64,000 nt of DNA from Gracilaria domingensis (GCA_022539475.1 VCMS01000173.1:53468-117467); one strand, 5' to 3'. Counted from the first letter of the stretch, positions 41,382 through 53,552 are shown. Notes: generated by a model not told the origin, from the sequence alone. Program-made: numbers and translations.

Positions 41382-42672
41382 TGATGTTTTTGTGGTCACT
41401 GGGTGACACCGATAACGATTCTACCCATTCTGGGGTTACTGCGGATTCTCCTCATTTGAATTCTCGCTATGTTGCCCAAGCGATTGATGCTGAAAAAGTT
41501 TCATCCGACTGTCCGAAAGTTTTTTCCATTTTTTTCGGTACCCAAAGCCGGTTGTTCTATTGATCCTAAGCATGTGGATCATGACTCATCTGACTCTCGA
41601 CCCCGTTGGAGTCAAACACCAGAAGTTTGGTCTTTGGTCAAGGCTCCATGGTAGAGTTGCTGCTGAATCTCAGACGAGAGATTTCTGATCTCAAACTCTG
41701 AAAGCTGTCAACAGATGTTAGTGAGTTGCAAGTCAATGTTTCCTCGATTCTTGAGGGTTCCGCTTCTTCAAAAACCTCATGTGAGGATCTCACTGTGAAG
41801 TTACACCGTATTGGTGAGCGCCTGGATTTATTTGAGACATCTACTAGGCGCCATGGTAGCTTCACCGATTCGCCGGTTGTTGGATATCGTTCTCGTAAGA
41901 GATCTGCTCCTCCTCAGAGTTCAACATCCGATACTGACTCATCCTCTACGGATTCTAGTTCACCACACATCTCATTGAATACAGAATTCCGTCCACGGAG
42001 GAGTTTCAAGCGTTCCCATTTACAAGGTCGTAACTCTCGAAAGAGATTGAAGAAACGTCGCACCAAGTCATCAGGTATTGTTTCCGCTCACCGCAAGTCG
42101 GTTCACTCTCATGTGAGTACGTTTGAGACGGAGACGTCCACGTCAGACGCATCCTCATCCTCTTTGGATTTGAAATGGTACGAGAACTGGCAGCGTGAGC
42201 TTGCTCAGTTAAAGTCTACCCATGATTCCGGGTTCTCTCTTAAACAGGAAGTGCATCCAAGGCCGTCACCGATGGCCGAGAATGATCTCTGCTTGTACGT
42301 GGAAAGTATTCATGTTGGGGTTCGAAGAGATGCTCTTGCAATGGATTCCTTTGAGTACACAACACCTGTGGTGAGGTACACGACGCCACAACTCCCTGTG
42401 CACGTTCGTCATTATGATGAACAGACCAGGTTGATGTGTTACGCTTGCCAGCAAGTGAGTCACACAACATCGCAGTGCACGCTCCCTAGGCAGGAGAGGT
42501 CAAACCCTGTGGGGTATTATGAATTGCTTCCACCTATCGAAGGTGTGGGACAAAATTCCACCTTGGAAACCCAAGATGGGGTGCAAGGATTCATACCCGC
42601 AGCCGGGGATTTTTCAGTTCCCCAAGATGGGTTACACCAGAGTCATTGGTGAAGCCTTCTCCGAAAAACTGA
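41382..42672 (+). pseudogene. Element E gag, internally deleted
   Basis: Begins around ATG 41382. The frame at 41726-42652 includes VSSILEG (compare NSILEGFGAP in A), a Ser/Arg-rich region and a CCHC knuckle CYACQQVSHTTSQC (about 42440-42480). The conserved GLKELKP capsid-like block of A and D is missing. It ends PSPKN-TGA at 42672 in a frame different from most of the gene, so at least one frameshift is present, plus a stop before 41726. Confidence 0.78.
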
Positions 42673-42711
42673 TTTAGGGAGCCTCCCATACGGGATAGGT
42701 GCCCTTTACAC
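42663..42711 (+). promoter_or_regulatory. Putative frameshift site, element E
   Basis: GAAAAAC (42663-42669) followed by the stop TGA and by GGGAGCCTCCCATACGGGA, the counterpart of the A and D sites. Confidence 0.45.
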
Positions 42712-42751
42712 GGGTTCATTGACACTTGCAGCCTGACGGCCTCGCTCCCAG

Positions 42752-43372
42752 ATGACGATCATTTCTAGGAAAATATCTTTATCCCGTGCTGATTCGCATC
42801 CTGAGATGGGTCAACTGGTTCGGCCGGGGATACGTAAGAGTAATCCGAAGTATCCGGAACGCGTGATGATGCTCTCGAAGAGAAGTTACAAAGTTAACGC
42901 CGATATCGGGTTCTCAAACCATCTCATAGTTCGTCACATCGCTCTACTTATCACCGGAGCCGGTCCTAACTCTATACGGGAATCGTTCCTTGCAAAGAAG
43001 TGTCGTGAATTTATCCGTTACGGTCCCCTGATGGAAATCGCTGATCCGAGTAGTCACCCAATTGTTACGAGGGGTATTTTACCAATGATGGTTCTTTTAG
43101 GATTGACCACTGTGTCGGTTGATTTTGTTGTTTGCAAGACGCTTGCTGCCCCGATTGTTCTCGGTTCTGATTTCTGTGATCTCCACGTGGAGTCCATTAA
43201 ACCCAGTCTTTCGCGGGTGGAGTTGGTTGACGGTTCGTCAGTTCCATTTGCTGGAAAACCGTGGGAACGGGCGAAGAAGCGGTCTGATCGAAATGCCGCA
43301 CCGTTACCTCCTGCCCATCAGTATGTGTCATCAATTACTGGTTCATCGAAGCTACGCGTTCGTGCTTTGTGA
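42752..43372 (+). pseudogene. Element E retropepsin, active site lost
   Basis: Homologous to the D protease over its length (KVNADIGFSNHLIVRH, YGPLMEIADPSSHPI, VDFVVCKTLAAPIVLGSDF). The catalytic triplet reads ITG instead of DTG (ATC for GAC), so it would be inactive. The frame is otherwise open for 206 codons, ending at TGA 43372. Confidence 0.8.
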
Positions 43373-43416
43373 GGATTCCTCCGATGTCCCAAGCTTGGGT
43401 TACTGTCTAAACGAAG

Positions 43417-44288
43417 ATGCGTGGACTCTACATGATTCATCATCTGCCCTCTCTTTTAGAGAAATCTGGTCTCGCAGTTGCTCAAGGCATTGCCCTTTGC
43501 GAAGGTAAAAAACCTTTTCAGGTGCTGATTGCGAACGTTTCAAATTCGTTGCAGACGTTGCAGAACCAACAGGTGGTGGGTCAAGTTACTTGGCACCCAC
43601 AGGGTGCTTTGCAACGCAGCTGAATGTTTCCGATGTCGTTGGTGTGTCCTGTACAAAGGAGGCTGATGAAATGAACTCCCTTTTGGATGCAAAGACGTCG
43701 ACGCACGATGAAGTTGGAGCACGTACGGAATCGTTTGTTCCTAAACAGGATTTGAATTTGTATATGCTGTCCAGGGGTGGAAATGTTCAAGAGATGAAGT
43801 CTGGTTCTTTACTTGAATCTCTGACCAATCTTTGGTTTTCAATGATTGATGCAGTGAAGCAGCGAACTCGTCTGAGTATTGTACAGTTCGTACGGTCCTT
43901 TTGCGAGGCGAGCCGTAGCGGTCATTCTGTTTCACCAGTTGTGGTTGTTTCCATGAAGGAAAATTCTCTCCAGTTCTGTCTGGGTTATCGTAATGTTGTT
44001 CCCAACGTTTCAGGAATGTTCCACTTGAAACCGGTGAAGAACGGTGTGTACCCTGATATTGGGTTTGTTTTGGATGATTCGCCGCCGGATGTTCGGGAGA
44101 ACGCATTGAGCATAATGTTGCCTGACTCAAATGAGTCAGATGAAGCTCCATTTGGAGAAATTGACACCGCTCAAACGGTTGCTATCCCTGAAGGGATTTT
44201 CGCTACTGTTCTGGATGTCTCGTCTGAACGAGATGCACCCGCAGGGTTGGTCAAGTTAAAACCCGTCGCTGAGGGTACAGCTGCATAA
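43417..44288 (+). pseudogene. Element E linker and remnant of reverse transcriptase N-terminus
   Basis: Two frames. The first (about 43417-43623) matches D's ALANGVV...FKVLVANFG linker (GIALCEGKKPFQVLIANVS). The second (43590-44288) contains SPVVVVSMKENSLQFCLGY, aligning with the ASPVVL...RFCIDYRRL block of the RT. Nothing after this aligns with the RT catalytic part, so the polymerase is deleted. Confidence 0.65.
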
Positions 44289-47200
44289 GTTGTATCCCTT
44301 TTGGGAAGTGAAAGTGTGGATCGGAAACCAATCACTGGTAATCTGGTTGCTGATCACCATCTGGAAGGTTCTGCTTCACCCAATGACTCTCAAGGCGAAG
44401 AACTATGCTTGGACATCCGCATGAGTTGACGCTATGTTCCTTTTCCGAAGGAGAAGTTTGGCTGATTGCTTGTGACTCGATTTCTGAGTTAATCACTTTT
44501 AGTTCACCGTGGAACGATTCGTTTCTCTCAAGATCTGATTCCTGTACAAGGAGAAGTGATGATACTCGCATATTTGCCTCTTTTTTTCGGTGTACACCCT
44601 ACATGGGTGACGCCAGCTGCTTTGGATTTGCTTACATGGTGGTTTTTTTTCACCCGACTTGCCGGGGTATGCATCCCCGCTTGCACGTTTTTTTCCCATC
44701 GTTGGAGATTGTTTCGTCTCATTTGAGAAGTCTCCGAATCCAGAAGTATCTTTTGTTCTGAAATCTCACGAGTTATTTCTGTTTTGTTACGTGGTAAGGT
44801 TTTCTGAACTCTTGCTGAGTAGTTACCACTGTTTTTGGTTATTGTTGTTCTACACATGTCACTTTGTGTGAATCTCCAGCTTTGGATTTATGCAATGGTG
44901 CTGGGCTGAAATGGACTTTGCCCTTTACCGTAGGTATTCGAATTATGGATTGAACCGATTGACCCGGACACGTGTTTGTTTACGATCTGAACTTGGATTT
45001 GATTTACTCATTGGAGTTTCTTTCTATTATTGAAAGTACCTTTATAAGGTTTTTCACCAATTTCGAATGGTCTGGGTAATGGTTCTTTACCTTTTCTACG
45101 GTTGCACCCTGTACGTTTGGAATCTACAATGGAAGTTGCTCAAATCCCTCCCATGGAGTTACCCCACCCACCTTTTGTGGTACTACCACCCATGGGAGCT
45201 CTGCATAAGGAGGGGGAGGGAGATGGCGAAACCGCTTTGGTTTGATCGGCGTCGCCGTTTACTCCATTCTGTAGATGCACTCTTGTTCGGGAGTTGGAAT
45301 TTTAGTGACCGCAATCGGTGATATTGACTCGCTAAGCATCCATTGTGGACACGTAACGCACATCGTGCGGGCTGGTATCACTCTCGTTATTGAGTTTCTA
45401 ACCCTCGATTGGGAAGATATCGCTGTGTTATGGACGCTCCTGTTCGGGAATTTTATGCTGTACCACTCATGGGAACGCTCGGATGTCGCGTCGAACCGCT
45501 ACCATCATCATGGTGTTGAACCCGTTTCATGGGTCTCGTTGTTGCTCACTAGTCGCCGCACGCGCTGTTGGTTGACATTCATGAAAACCCCAGTTGGGTG
45601 ATACGCAATGGTGGTAGAGAACCCTTGCAGAGGGATGTTCAATTGGCTCCGCTTGGTTCGGATATCGCCCTGCTTTGACCAGATATGTGGTGTTGGTGCT
45701 GTCTCCTATTCACCCACTGGACGCTTTCTACCAATTGCCGAGTCACCCCTTTGGGTCAGTGAGATTGTCGCTCCAATACGCCGGATTGCGCCGCGCATGC
45801 TGCGCAAGACTCTGATGAGTGAGGAGAAATAACCCGCAGAAGGTATGGCTGAACAACAACGGTTCTCGGTACGCTGGAAGACGGCAAGGGATCTAGACCC
45901 AGTTGCGGGTGAAGAATGAGGCGCGCTACCTGAAGAGGTGAGAAGACAAGGCACACTATGCTTGGGATAAGTAAACAGCGATGGGTTCATTTTGAATTGC
46001 CGCAAGGCAACGCGCGCGCACGCGTGCACGTGCGGCCGGTCAAAAACTTAATTTTTCGGAGTGCAAACCATCCCTGGTGCATGCCACGTACTGTGCACCG
46101 TCTTGGTTCCAGCCCTGGCGGGCGCGCCAAATTATTTTATTTGATTTTTTGGCTTGCAACGGCGCCTGTGCACTCCGCGAACGGATGCTAGTGCACATGG
46201 CTACTTGGCACTGTACTCATCCAATCGGGTTTCGTGGCAACATCTCCATGTGTCGGAGTGCAGAACCAATGATATGGTGTTGCATTGCTGTGACATCGCG
46301 CTGACTGCAGGACCGTTCTGGCGAGTGTTTTGGCACCCACCATGGGTTTTGTGATGCAGGTTGAAGTGTCGGTAACAAAACATACGGTGCTGAACACGAA
46401 TCTGACCATTGTTTTGGTAGGGGAGGTCATTTTAGCACCAATTTACACAAGAACAACATCACCGAACTTCGTTTTTACTTCCCAGATGAAACACAAAATT
46501 GTTTTCAAACTCCATCAACGGAGAAAGTCATATGCAATTACCTCCATCACAGGAGTGATGCACCTGCGATAAGGTTTTATTTGGCAATGCCACTTTTTAT
46601 CCGCATGAGGTGTCAGCTAAGCTGTCGTAGAGTGTTAAGTCTGGTTTTGATGTGGGACACTCGGAAACGTAACCTACGTTGGAACGGCCGCACAGCGAGG
46701 TGTATCGTGCAACCACTGCGGTGGCAGGTGCGAACTCATCTTGAGTAAATGTGGGCGGGAATGCGATGAAACATGTCTTACTCTGGATGAAGACAGGGCT
46801 TTGATATGACTCCGGCAAACCGGATGTATCTCAGAAACGAGTTTGGACATGGAAAGAACCCAGTTGAAGGGTGATGCAATGAAGATGTCACTCGAACTCA
46901 ACTTAGTTGTGATCCCGTTCGTAGGGGTGTAACGTTACTCACTCTTTTGAGTACCACGTCGTGAGGCAACCATGCGGCTGGTTCAACTGCACCGAATCCT
47001 GGTGGATGGCGACAATAAGGAATCGTTTGCACCCTGTTTCGGGTTCTGCTGTGTGAATCCTTGTGGATGAGAACGTCGCTTGCGCACCCTATGTGGGTCA
47101 CATGGAGTGAAGCGTCACGCTATGAAGGCGTCTGGAACCAGTCTTCTGGTGATGAATATCAAACTATTGTGGGTCGGAAACCCTGATTCTTGGAATAGTT

Positions 47201-47791
47201 CAGGACAGCGACAAACGTTCTTCTTCACCACCTTTGGTGCGATCACCTATGGTGCTACCGTAATCGGAGTGACTCGCATAGAAGGAATCTCTGAGCGTTA
47301 CAGATGGATGATTACCTTGAGAAGTGTATGGCGCTCGAGTGAACGGCTCTATTATAGAAACCGAATGTCGGTGATGCTGTGCCACCCCATTTGGGTTTTG
47401 TTGGTCCCTAATTTATTTGGAAAGTTGCACGTTGTTGGGGAAGAACCTTTGCAGGTTCGTGAACTCAGGAGGTGTGCAAGCAGATTGCTAGAGTCGGGAT
47501 GGAACTACCGCAGGTATGGAACCTCACAAGTGTAACAGAGATCCCATACGGGAGTACATCGGTGACTCTGGAACGCTCACTGTCGTAAACGTTATGCATG
47601 GTGTGACTTTGAGCATCGTGTGACTCCGGGAAAAGACGGATATCTGCTGTAGATCAGAGGCAAGAGCACCAGCACGCGGTTTGGGGGATGGACATTCTGG
47701 AAATTGTACATTCGTTGTGGTTGTTTTTGGAAACTCTTGAGTGATTTCGTTGTCGTTGGACTTCCGCTTGCGGACGTATGCACCCTTAGCT
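44289..47791 (+). other. Non-coding or decayed 3' half of element E
   Basis: 45190-46430 parallels the C-terminal pol extension of C (KEGEGD motif; the 46130-46330 stretch matches C 7690-7930). On the minus strand of 46900-47800 fragments such as PAAWLPHDVVL might be remnants of the antisense ORF (compare PAGWIARESLL in D), but they are too weak to call. No intact gene. Confidence 0.5.
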
Positions 47792-47804
47792 AACGAGGGG
47801 AATA
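47792..47804 (+). promoter_or_regulatory. Polypurine-like tract of element E
   Basis: AACGAGGGGAATA directly precedes the 3' LTR; a weakened version of the AAGGAGGGGGATA found in C and D. Confidence 0.6.
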
Positions 47805-48764
47805 TGTGGAGCAAACCCCTTGGGGTCACTTGGATTTGTCAACTTCTTTAAGGATTCGAACCTGGGTGATGAAGGTGTGGGTGAGTCATGGATATGATCC
47901 ATTCATGGGAGGAATGAACCCAGGTTTTACCTGACCTTTCTTAGATGGACTGGGTTCTGGCAGCATTGCCTGACGTGGAACACGTGGGATGTATGTAGTA
48001 TGCATGGGTGCATTGTACCGTGAGCTACCCTGACATTGGGTGATCCACGTGTATGGACCTCATGAGGTGTGCACTAATTTAGTTAATATTGTTAGTTTAT
48101 TGTGTAGTTATACCTACTTAGGTGAGCGCGACGTTGCCGTCGCGAGCACTTAGTAAAGTCAACTAAGTCTCACCTTTGAGAACTGCTACTCGGAAGTGGG
48201 AACACTTGAGACTCATCTCTTGAGTGTGGGCCCTTGTCGTCGCTGCCCTTGCCAGAGCACAACTCCACACAGAGGGTCACCACAAGTAGTATCAGTGCGT
48301 ACATTCCCCTTGGGAAGCCTTACGATCTCTGAATACCCAGTGAGGGTTGACGTTTTGTTCGTTTCTTATTCCTGATTGCAGAACAGATTTCCGCCCCAGT
48401 ATTAGGTTCTTTTGTTGTTTCTATTTTGTGTTTCCCCGTCTTTTGGGCCTGTTGCCTGCTTGCGGACGGCGCTCGACTCCTTTTCGCTGGACCTTTCTTT
48501 CCCTTTCCCTTTTCAGGCTACGCCTTCTCCCGGAGTCTACAGTCCACTCTCTCGAGTTTCTCTATCATTTTCCTATTCTTTCTGGGTTTTGCCTACCTTT
48601 TTGGCTTCTATATTTCACCTCTGTAGGTTCTACCTCAGCTCACTATTGGCTTTACACCTAGGTCCTCGGTGGCAACAGAGGCTCTCCAGCCCAGCTTTCA
48701 TCCCAACATGGAGCAGGATCTCGAACGTTCTGTGCGTGTTTCCCGTTTCCGGGATTGCACCACA
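47805..48764 (+). repeat. 3' LTR of element E (960 bp)
   Basis: TGTGGAGCAAACCCC ... GATTGCACCACA, followed by CTCAG. Hairpin at 48122-48149, with AGTAAA just after. Confidence 0.92.
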
Positions 48765-48769
48765 CTCAG

Positions 48770-49700
48770 AGCTTCTTTGAGGTGTTCAAAGACCTTTTGC
48801 TTCTTTGCGGTCTATTCAAAAGGAATTTTTTTCTTCGTAAGATCAGTAACTGGTGCAGCGATTCGGGATAAATCTCTGACGAATCTTCTGCAGTAATTAA
48901 ACAAACCTAGGAAACTCTGCACATGGGTTACGTTGCTTGGTACTTCTCAGTTGCGAATGGGTTCTGGCTTCTCGGGGTTAACTTTAATACCATCGGATGT
49001 GATGATATGTCCGAGATATTCGGTGGAGTCTTTCATGAACTCACATTTTGACAGCTTAACATATAACCTATTTTCTCTCAGGATCTTGAAGGCTTGCTCT
49101 AGATGTTTTAAATTTTCTTCTTTATTCTCACTGTATATTAAAATACCATCTAGGTAAAGAAGTATAAAACTATCCAAATTCTTTCTGAATATCATATTCA
49201 TGTATGTCTGAAAACGCCCGGGAGCTCCAGCTAAACCAAATGGGCTTACTAAATACTCGAACTGTACATACCTTGTTCGGAACGAGATTTCTTCAATGTC
49301 ACATTTTCGTATTCGTATCTGGTTGTATCCAGATCTTAAGTCTATAACGGATAATACTTTAGCCCCTCCTACTTGATCCCATACTTCATGAATTCTTGTT
49401 AGTGGTACTTGATTCTTGATGGTCTGCTTGTTTAACGCTCGGTAATGAATACACATTCTTAGACCACCACCCTTCCTTTTTGTTAACAGTACCGGATTTT
49501 CACAAGGACTAATACTTGGAAGATTGAATCCGTGAGCCAAGGCTCTTCTATTTGCGTCTTCATTTCCGCAAGCTCTGCTCGGGATAACTTGTACATTTTT
49601 TCTAATTTAGGCTTCGCGCCTTCTTTTAAGTTAATCCTCATTTCGACTTCCCTATGAGGCGATAACTTTTGAAGTAGTTCCTTCAGAAATATATCCTCGT
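48770..49700 (-). pseudogene. Element F reverse transcriptase
   Basis: Ty3/gypsy RT of a lineage distinct from A, C, D and E. Seen: MCIHYRALNKQT (about 49440), VIDLRSGYNQIRI (about 49350), FGLAGAPGRFQTYMN (about 49220), the catalytic block LLYLDGILIYS, where YLDD is changed to YLDG (about 49145), and YLGHIITSDG (about 49000). The frame ends at 48947 and continues shifted toward the tether (LTKKKIPFEW). Upstream (49550-49700) KMYKLSRAELAEM matches the typical region before RT. Confidence 0.88.
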
Positions 49701-50094
49701 ACTTATTTAATAATTTCTATAATTGAATATCCAGGCCTTTATTTTCTTCTGCAGGTTGTGACTCTGACTTAGCCATGCTTGGACTTGCCTTCATAACAAT
49801 ATGGTATACCGTACTTTTGTTCTTCCTTGAAATCCTTGAAAATTGTTTACTGGTAAGCATATATGTCGGACGGAATGCAGTCCCATGCCAACCAGCCTCT
49901 GCGTCCAGAGTGACGAGTTCGACGTTTACTCTGACCAGTAAACGGTTAGCTTTCCAGTCAATAAGTGGATTGACATCTACTGACCAAGAAATGCCTGGAA
50001 TTATGTCAAAGAATATGAGATCTACCCCACATATGGTCGAACTTTAAAGGTCGTATTTCCAATCTGAACAGAAACTGGACTTTAACTAATGTCC

Positions 50095-50240
50095 ATAGGA
50101 ACAAGAGTTCCATCCCATAACTCAGCTTGTGATTCAGTACTTTGAAATTGCAGACTTAATTCTTCTGCGTATTTCTTTGAGATTAAAATCTCTTCGCAAC
50201 CACTATCAACTTATATATATATGAGTGGTTTGCTTCTGAA
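50095..50240 (-). pseudogene. Element F retropepsin fragment
   Basis: VDSGCEEILISKKYAEEL (about 50160-50215) is a recognisable aspartic protease active-site region (DSG). It is preceded directly by an in-frame TAA, and flanking frames are broken. Confidence 0.65.
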
Positions 50241-50453
50241 CTTTTCCTCTGAAAACTAAAAGGGTTTGTCTTCTAGTCTTCCTTCTTCTCTTGTAAGAAA
50301 AGAAGGCACATAACTTGACAATATCACTACTTAATCATTGTTTTCTTTTTGTCATTTTCTTTTTTGTAGTTTTTCTTTTGGTTTTCTCTTTTTCTTAATA
50401 TACAAGTTCTCCGTTAGAACTGGGTTCTGCGCTAGGGCTCTCTAGCGCCCCTT

Positions 50454-51330
50454 TTAGTTTTCTTTTTTACGATTGTTCTGACTACCTTTATTGGTGTAGT
50501 GATTCTTTGCCATACAACCTTGCTTTTTGATTAAAAGACATATTCTTTCTTGTAAACAGCTTTTTTTCACTTCTCCGGAGACGTGAGTAACGAATTTTGT
50601 ATTAAAATTGCCAACTTGCATTTGAACTGGTCCTTGTCTCTTACCATTGCCAGAACTATTAGAAGACGTTTTCCAATTGCTTGCATTTCTAAATATATTA
50701 TCTAATCTGTCGACAACTTTCATTGCTTCTTGTATTGATTCTGGTTCTCAACGTCCTACTTCGATTCTAGTCTTGGTTTTCAACCTTTGACTATAACGAA
50801 ATACTTGTTCGGCTTCAGTCATTGTTGGTACATGAAATAACCACTTAGTAAATTCTTGGTTATAGGATCGTACAGTATTAAACCTTCCAATTTGTATTAA
50901 TTTGCTTTGAATACTTAATTTTCTAAATAAACCCGTGCACACTCCGTATTCAACCTACGACAAAATGATTCTACTAAGGATTTCAAAGAATCTTCTGCCA
51001 TATAACTTATTGCGAATTGAATATTTTGCTCCTCATAGGGTGGAGGTAACTTACTTTTAAAATTGTTTTCGAGTCCTGTGAGCCAAATACGTATATTCTC
51101 TCAGTAAAACGTCTCTCTGTTTCTTTCTTTCAGGGTATTATTTTCGCTTTCCGTATTTAAATTAAAGAAAGCTTGATTAGCATTTTGAAGTTGTTCTTGT
51201 AAATTGGCGACTTGGTGCTGTAATTGTTGAATGGCAACATTATTTTCGTGTTTTTGTTATTGATCTATTTTTTGCAGATTTTAGAGGTGAAAGAACAGTT
51301 TTAAATAAAACCAAACAATTCAAACAATTT
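50454..51330 (-). pseudogene. Element F gag
   Basis: In coding order: a short Gln/Asn-rich coiled coil (IQQLQHQVANLQEQL, about 51190-51230), the retrotransposon gag core (LIQIGRFNTVRSYNQEFTKW, about 50860-50920; RYSQRLKTKTRIEV, ending in a stop at 50748) and, after it, a degenerate Cys-rich knuckle (about 50510-50560). Frames are broken at several points. Confidence 0.72.
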
Positions 51331-51354
51331 TACTTAATATTTGTCAAATTAAAC

Positions 51355-51615
51355 TTAATCTCTTTTGAACTTCAGGCTCTTGACTACTTTGCTAATAGAA
51401 ACCGCAGATTCTCTAGGAGTCTCATTAATTGAATATAGAGGAGTACCGTCTATTTCTGAAGCAGCTTGAGCGTACTCCTCAAAAGCGTGAACACCGTCCA
51501 AATGCTCTTGCTTCAAGTAATGATGGACGTAAGCCAGAACGTTCTTGCACCACAAGTTGCAGACTGCGCAATTAACTTGCAGCTTGTCTGCGTACAACAT
51601 AAAACCTTTCGACAT
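51355..51615 (-). CDS. Small ORF with a Cys2-His2-like finger
   Basis: 86 aa from ATG 51615. CAVCNLWCKNVLAYVHHYLKQEH fits a C-x2-C...H-x5-H zinc finger of the kind found at single sites in RNA- or DNA-binding proteins. It ends in a Lys-rich tail. It lies between F gag and the X2 boundary on F's coding strand, so it may be an extra ORF of F's leader or a remnant of the sequence F entered. The ORF is intact but short. Confidence 0.4.
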   Translation of the reverse strand: MSKGFMLYADKLQVNCAVCNLWCKNVLAYVHHYLKQEHLDGVHAFEEYAQAASEIDGTPLYSINETPRESAVSISKVVKSLKFKRD

Positions 51616-51798
51616 AACTCTCCAAATCCAGCTGATTTTGATTCCAACTTAATGAGATGGTTCTCGAAACAATCCCAGTGAGACACGTTGATGCGTTACG
51701 GATGTCTTTTGATGTACTGTGGATGTTTGAGGGTGCTCGTGGATGTTCCGCAGATATCCTTGAGACGTACCAAAAACTTACGCTGAAAATTCAATGCG

Positions 51799-52098
51799 CG
51801 TCTGTGTTCTGCAAAGTGGAATATAGTCTGTTCGCTTTGGAAACTAAGCTAGTTTTTGGGCTATTTGGGGCGCGCGAGGGGGTGGCAGAGGCTGGCACTC
51901 AAAAAATTATGAAATTTTGGAATATTGAATTCCATCTCGCGCAGTTTAATTCTTGGGTCTCTTAGTTTTTGTAGAGGTTCTACTTCGCCGCACCACCCCA
52001 TCCACTCTTTTCCGCGACCCTCTCTCAAATCTGCGCTCGTGCTAGTTTGCGTTTCCATTTTCTCCCAAGTGGCGATGCAAGTCGCAACTCATCTCATG
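51799..52098. repeat. X2 left subterminal region
   Basis: Counterpart of 25337-25636. GCTAGTTTTTGG at 51848-51859 is identical to the reverse complement of the right-end motif. Confidence 0.85.
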
Positions 52099-52214
52099 TC
52101 AACCACCCTGCTATTCATTCTCATCTATCATGGCTCCCCACCTTAGCATTCTAGAAGCAAATTTTATTTACTTTGCGCTCTTTGCCGCGAGAAGAGACCC
52201 GCCGACTGCACCTA

Positions 52215-52667
52215 TCACTCGCTGTCGCCTACCGATTTCGTCGTGCGTCCCGCCGCTTCCAGGTACAGCCCGACCATGTACTCACGGCACATCGCCGGTG
52301 CCGTCTTCGCGCCCTCCGCCTCCCGCGCGTTGGACGCCACAACCATTGGCAGCGCGCTCATCACACCCCAGAACAGTTTCATCCTCTCGCCAAACTAGCC
52401 CTGTTGGAGATGATGCCTTTCGTGTCGGTACTGTTCCCGCAGCAGCGTCAGGCTCGGCTTCATTGCCACCAACTCGCAGTTGCTCCATCGCGCGATGTAC
52501 GCAGTCATCACTCCCGTGTCGGTTACCCCGTAAACATCCGCACGGCATCCACCACAGAAGCTTGGGAACGCTTCCTTCATCTTCCCGAATGATACAGATC
52601 CACTTTCGTCCTTTATTTCAGTCCTAACCTCTTCGAATGCACCTGCTGCCACGATTTCGGAGGACAC
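52215..52667 (-). pseudogene. Unidentified coding relic, possibly the LCB2 C-terminus
   Basis: About 150 codons in one frame with a single in-frame TAG (52395). Segments include ADVYGVTDTGVMTAYI and MSALPMVVVASNA. They lie just where the C-terminal domain of the adjacent LCB2 copy is expected and loosely resemble its YG-x-x-DSPV and AVVVVGFP motifs, but spacing is longer and the frame differs. I rate the identity as uncertain. Confidence 0.35.
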
Positions 52668-53552
52668 GATGCCGACGCATAGAGAGAAGCTGGAGAAAGC
52701 GCGAAAATACGTTCAGTTAGAGCAGATTCGGAAGAGAAGTAACCTCCAACGGTCCTGAACGATTTAGTGAAGGTACGTATCATAATATCAATACTACGCG
52801 TATCTACACTATCATAGTGATGATGCCCCGAAACACCTCGTTTGGTCGGTCCAAGGGCGCCAATGGAATTCGCCTCATCCACGTATAAGCAGGCATCATT
52901 CTTATTTTTGACTGCGACAACCTGGCAAAGATTGCACATCTGACCTTCCACTGAGTACATACTCTCGACAACCGTCATGATTCGTTTCCACAGAGGGCTC
53001 TTGTCAGGGTATCCCGTAGCAATGCCAACAAGAATATTACTTTCCTACGATTCTGCCAAATTATGTTCAAACACGCGAATCCTGGCGCCGAATGAGCGAC
53101 CGTCGACCATGACAGACGCGTCATTCATCAGGCCGGAGATGGCGAGATCGCCCCTACCCACAATAGCTGGGATGATCTGCCAGTTGGTGGTAAGGACGGT
53201 GCCAACCACGATGGCATCTTTCTTACCAAAATCTTTGGCGACCGTGCGCTCCAGGTTGCGTACAAGCTCAGAGCGCCCCGTAGACACAGACACATTGCAC
53301 GAAGCGACACCACACTGATCTAAGACATCGGTGACGTACGAGTGAACACTTTCAAGAACCTCAGCATACCCCAGGTAATTGCACCTGCCCAAGTTACGAA
53401 ACCTCGTAACCCTGGCAGTAGGGTCCGGAGACATGGAAGAATGCTCGGCCGCGGGAGTGACATCGGCCTGAATGGGTGTGTACGCTGGATGAACCAACCA
53501 ACCAACGGGGCATCATGCGTGCTCCTTAGCTCTCTTCAAGACTTCGCCCATA
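52613..53552 (-). pseudogene. LCB2: Serine palmitoyltransferase subunit LCB2, truncated and mutated
   Basis: Catalytic subunit of the ER enzyme joining serine and palmitoyl-CoA, the first step of sphingolipid synthesis. Recognisable: CNYLGYAE, STGRSELVRNLERTVAKDF, RVFEHNL, VVESMYSVEGQ, YVDEANSIGALGPTKRGV and TFTKSFRTVGGYF, which contains the PLP-binding Lys. The DEAHSIG His has become Asn. In-frame stops: TAG at 53045 and TGA near 53510. The membrane-anchoring N-terminus is missing, and the coding runs out at 52613. One frame over about 295 codons with a single stop indicates decay by substitution. Confidence 0.85.

Larger units (their letters stand above)
40222..48764 (+). mobile_element. 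Gypsy element E, complete LTR to LTR, internally deleted
   Basis: LTRs 40222-41175 and 47805-48764 (954 and 960 bp), primer site 41178, polypurine-like tract before the 3' LTR, and the 5-bp target duplication CTCAG on both sides (40217-40221, 48765-48769). Total 8543 bp. Gag, protease and the start of RT are recognisable, but the YLDD, RNase H and integrase regions are absent, so it depends on another element for movement. Confidence 0.9.
39985..51798 (-). mobile_element. Gypsy element F (second lineage), split by element E
   Basis: AT-richer minus-strand element. RNase H lies at 39985-40221 and RT to gag at 48765-51330. Removing E (40222-48764) and one CTCAG restores an unbroken reading from RT tether into RNase H (HLKEALSNTPVVRCAHPSL spans the joint). 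The RNase H is truncated on the left near 39985, so integrase and 3' LTR are missing. The right side is cut by transposon X2 at 51799. RNase H contains a TAA in place of the expected Tyr. Dead element. Confidence 0.85.
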
